Under the pieces are notes generated by a model that ran no database searches, was not told the DNA's origin, and saw only the letters and a program-made list of their open reading frames with translations. Made by a program: the position numbers and the translations under genes. From assembly GCA_018333715.1 (NCBI GenBank), contig JAGXSW010000023.1, forward strand, positions 1 to 32,052: a stretch of DNA of 32,052 nt. The letters are read 5' to 3'. Positions 29,982-32,052 of this stretch are shown one piece after another (the stretch's first letter is position 1; each line of letters begins with the position of its first letter). Source of the stretch: Syntrophaceae bacterium (GTDB lineage Bacteria > Desulfobacterota > BSN033 > UBA1163).

Positions 29982-30659
29982 TTGAATTTACTTGCGGGGT
30001 TTATCACGGAAATCGAAATTATTAAGGCAAGGGACCTGCCGGATGCATGGTTTCAATGCGTCTACAATATCTTTGATAAGGGTTATGAGTATACGATCGA
30101 TCGGGGGAGTTTTAAGGGCCAGAAAAGGATCGAGTACGACTATATCGTGGTCCATATCTCCCATCCCGGGACAAGACCCCTCATCCCCGACATCCCGCCT
30201 GGATGTTCTGTCCCACCGCCCACATCAATGGAATATGTGGAACAGTATCTTGAAAAACTGATCACCTCCATCAAGGGGACGCATGAAACCTACACCTATG
30301 GCGAAGATCTGGAAAAACAGATTGACGAAGTGATCCGGATGTATCGGGAGGAAGGGCCCAATACAAATCAGGCCTACATGGCTGTGGGCAATGCCAGCTC
30401 CTTATTGCTGGAAGATCCTCAATGCCTGCGCGGGGTGGATACCCGGATTCGTTATGGAAAACTCCACTTTATGTTATATTTTCGATCATGGGATCTATGG
30501 GCCGGATTCCCCTCAAATTTAGCCGCTCTCCAGTTATTAAAGGAGTCTATGGCGAAGGAGATCGGCGTTGAGGATGGAGAGATCATTGCTTCCAGCAAAG
30601 GACTCCACCTCTATGGCTACTGCTGGGATCTGGCAAGAACGCGAACAGGAAGAAAATAA
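29982..30659 (+). CDS. Archaeal-type thymidylate synthase-like protein
   Basis: A 225-residue protein. The C-terminal half has the thymidylate synthase core: a candidate catalytic Cys in DPQCLRGVD, then about 21 residues on FRSWDLWAGFPSNLAALQLL, equivalent to the QRSxDxxxGxPxN nucleotide-binding segment of ThyA. The length and the divergent N-terminus resemble the short archaeal TS group (methanogen type), not bacterial ThyA, whose usual length is 260 or more. Methylene-H4MPT as C1 donor is suggested by the neighbours but unproven. The start is uncertain: TTG 29982 has no Shine-Dalgarno, although a promoter lies just upstream. Its 3' end is followed after 12 bases by an acyl-CoA dehydrogenase stub. 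Confidence 0.75.
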   Translation: MNLLAGFITEIEIIKARDLPDAWFQCVYNIFDKGYEYTIDRGSFKGQKRIEYDYIVVHISHPGTRPLIPDIPPGCSVPPPTSMEYVEQYLEKLITSIKGTHETYTYGEDLEKQIDEVIRMYREEGPNTNQAYMAVGNASSLLLEDPQCLRGVDTRIRYGKLHFMLYFRSWDLWAGFPSNLAALQLLKESMAKEIGVEDGEIIASSKGLHLYGYCWDLARTRTGRK

Positions 30660-30671
30660 GGAGGAAGAAGG

Positions 30672-30827
30672 GTGGATTTTACCCTCTCGACCGAACAGCA
30701 GATGATCAGGGATTGGATCGAGAAAGAAAGAAGCTCTTTTATCTTGAGTTTGAAATGGATGGAGGGGGATTCTCACAGGAAAAGGACGCTACGGAGTCCA
30801 CTTTTTTTCTTGAAGTGGGGTCACTGA
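30672..30827 (+). pseudogene. Truncated acyl-CoA dehydrogenase N-terminus
   Basis: A frame from GTG 30672 (GGAGG upstream) starts VDFTLSTEQQMIRDWIEKER, the standard first helix of acyl-CoA dehydrogenases. It loses that similarity after about 20 residues and stops at 30825-30827, after 51 codons. The break is close to the repeated word TGGGGTCAC that flanks the transposase remnant, so insertion or deletion caused by that element probably removed the rest of the gene. The region is too short for any function. Confidence 0.6.
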
Positions 30828-30844
30828 GGCCACACTGGGGTCAC
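30816..30844. repeat. TGGGGTCAC direct repeat at the transposase-remnant boundary
   Basis: TGGGGTCAC occurs at 30816-30824 and again at 30836-30844, 20 bases apart. A similar TGGGGTCAG-type word often marks the ends of REP-associated transposase units in related genomes, as I recall, and here it abuts the 3' end of the transposase remnant. Confidence 0.55.
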
Positions 30845-30848
30845 ATCT

Positions 30849-31532
30849 TCATATGTCAGCAATTATTTTATTGACGACTCTCGCTAACTGCCCATCTGAT
30901 CTTATGTATTTCAGCCCCCGCTTGACCGCCCCTATAACCGCCGTATATCCAACACCAAACATCTTCCCAATCTCCCTGTTCAAATAAACCCCAAGTTGAT
31001 ATAAGATGTAAATCGCAACATCCCGATTCTGACAACGATACTTACGAACCTTCAAGATCAACTCAGGATCTTGCTCTCCCAATCCCCTCAGAATATCGAG
31101 AGCAACAGCTCGAATGTCTCTACTCCTTAATAAGGATCTTGCCTGAGGCTTCTCAGTTGAACCAGACCGAATAACTGACACCCAGCCACTGGAGGGAACG
31201 GGAGAGATTGGCCTCTTGTGTATGGATAAGTAAATGAAAATGTTCTTCATGAGGACATAAGCATGGACCTCCAATTTGAATCGTTCAACCATCCTGCCCA
31301 GGGTGTCAAGAAATCTGAGGTGATCTTTTTCATCCCGGAAGATTTCTTTCCTTTCATTCCCGCGGGACAGCACGTGGTAAAAAGTATCGGGATAGTCTAT
31401 TCGAAGAGGTCTGGCCATAAATACATCATACAGAAACTTCTGGCACGCAATAGAACAAGCCTTCTGACGATCACCCACTCGCGGATCAGGAACAAATAAC
31501 CTTCCACAATAATGACATCTCTTCTCTGCCAC
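30849..31532 (-). pseudogene. REP-associated (Y1/HUH, RAYT-like) transposase, frameshifted and internally deleted
   Basis: From the ATG complementary to 31416-31418 the frame reads MARPLRIDYPDTFYHVLSRG and HAYVLMKN, the start of a TnpA-REP transposase. At about 31241 one base is missing. Restoring it gives NHFHLLIHTQEANLSR and LQWLGVSYSVWFN, which contains the HUH motif (HFH). That frame then stops, and the original frame resumes in the C-terminal DNA-binding part (NRDVAIYILYQLG, GVGYTAVIGAVKRG, DnaA-like helix-turn-helix). So there is a one-base deletion plus a larger internal deletion that removes the catalytic Tyr region. The first about 38 residues (CHYCGRLFVPDP, CSIACQK) are a zinc-ribbon piece, apparently of another gene. 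The element cannot be autonomous. Confidence 0.8.
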
Positions 31533-31801
31533 CTTATCCCCCCCCTCCTTGATCTAAGATGGCTCCAAAAAGTGCACAAATGATTCTTCCGTAACAATCC
31601 TCGAGCCATTTGCGATGTTGCAACAATCAATAAGCAAGCGGGTTTGCTGAAGGGCGGGAAAATCTTTACCCCAAGCTGAAGCAGTATTTATGGGCTATTT
31701 GCGAAGGAGGGATTGTCGAAAGTGAGCAATTCACCCCAGCCCAAGTGATGCGGCCCAGCAGAGTTGTACGGGAGTGATCCTTGGACTTCTCCGAATTGAA
31801 A
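31533..31801. other. Gap between transposase remnant and next transposase
   Basis: No supported gene. A short plus-strand frame ending at about 31775 reads PKLKQYLWAICEGGIVESEQ and may be a gene fragment, but it has no start and I do not recognise it. The region probably contains the left end of the insertion sequence whose transposase begins next; I could not define its terminal repeat because the right end is outside the window. Confidence 0.3.
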
Positions 31802-32052
31802 ATGGTGTTGGAATTTTCTGCGTCCCATGATATGAGAAGAATATCGCAAGACACAGGAGAGACCTGGATGGCGAAGATCTTAGTTCTGACCTTGTTTAAG
31901 TGGCAAGATGTAGAGGCAAAAAGTGATTTGGAGCGACTCAGGCTTGTAGTTAATCATCTTCCGGATGAGGCATTGATGGCAAAGCTGGAGGGGCATCGGA
32001 AGTGGGGACGGGACGATTATCCGATTCGTCCGGTATGGAATTCCATTTTGGC
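31802..32052 (+). CDS. Transposase N-terminus (DDE type), cut by the window end
   Basis: The frame is open to the last base. The segment DLERLRLVVNHLPDEALMAKLEG, then GRDDYPIRPVWNSIL, is typical of the N-terminus of a group of IS transposases (the RDDYPVRxxWNSLLAG type). ATG 31802 is chosen; TTG 31781 upstream (GGGAG nearby), ATG 31832 and ATG 31868 (MAKILVLTLFKW) are alternatives. The family number cannot be stated from this part alone. It shows that the right side of the C1 island borders a second mobile element. Confidence 0.7.
   Translation, partial: MVLEFSASHDMRRISQDTGETWMAKILVLTLFKWQDVEAKSDLERLRLVVNHLPDEALMAKLEGHRKWGRDDYPIRPVWNSIL

Overview
The window reads as a bacterial chromosome segment of medium GC. 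It is most consistent with an anaerobic Desulfobacterota (deltaproteobacterium-like) or similar lineage; that placement is an inference from gene style, Shine-Dalgarno sequences, the riboflavin/nusB order and the intergenic repeat families, not from a marker gene. What stands out is a large block of genes normally associated with methanogenic archaea and tetrahydromethanopterin (H4MPT)-using methylotrophs.

Layout. (1) Positions 1-5.9 kb hold ordinary bacterial genes: ribE (5'-truncated by the window), ribBA, ribH, nusB, a stand-alone M17-peptidase N-terminal domain, a branched-chain aminotransferase, a YacP/NYN protein, plsY and tRNA-Pro(CGG). Short inverted or tandem repeats separate them. 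(2) Positions 5.9-6.5 kb hold a 240-bp MITE-like element with 13-bp terminal inverted repeats and an 8-bp target duplication. (3) Positions 6.5-8.5 kb carry a DUF447 flavin-binding-like protein, an iron-sulfur flavoprotein and an archaeoflavoprotein/dihydromethanopterin-reductase-like protein. (4) Positions 8.6-8.82 kb carry a sigma70-type promoter, a multi-stem leader RNA and a strong intrinsic terminator. A segment of the leader is a near-copy of the terminator's 3' arm, so it can act as an anti-terminator; this is a riboswitch/attenuator candidate. (5) Positions 9.0-11.8 kb carry DUF2193, an AqpM-like aquaporin and a DUF2180 zinc-binding protein. (6) Positions 12.0-25.8 kb are the C1 module: beta-RFAP synthase, MtdB, ATP-grasp, FwdD, FwdB, FwdA, dihydropteroate-synthase-like, Ftr, FwdC, (nucleotidyltransferase insertion), Mch, RimK/MptN-like ligase, CitG/MdcB-like. 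(7) Positions 25.7-29.9 kb carry a HisA-like protein and methanofuran biosynthesis genes mfnD, mfnF, mfnE and mfnB. (8) Positions 30-32 kb carry an archaeal-type thymidylate-synthase-like gene, an acyl-CoA dehydrogenase stub, a broken REP-associated transposase and the start of another transposase.

How it works together. Ftr, Mch and MtdB interconvert formyl-methanofuran, formyl-, methenyl- and methylene-H4MPT. FwdABCD links formyl-methanofuran to formate/CO2. MptG, the DHPS-like protein, the ligases and DmrB/AfpA would make H4MPT, and MfnB/D/E/F would make methanofuran. Unlike what I recall of the aerobic methylotroph Fhc complex, FwdB here keeps the four-cysteine FeS motif and the Cys expected to bind Mo/W, and FwdD is present. 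A true formylmethanofuran dehydrogenase is therefore plausible. I see no fae, mer, mfnA, mfnC or FwdF/G in the window.

The most notable observations are the orphan riboswitch-like leader in front of DUF2193 and the C1 cluster, the DUF2193-AqpM-DUF2180 module itself, the Fwd-like complex in a bacterial setting, and a recent duplication of the fwdC-mch junction that brackets a nucleotidyltransferase gene.
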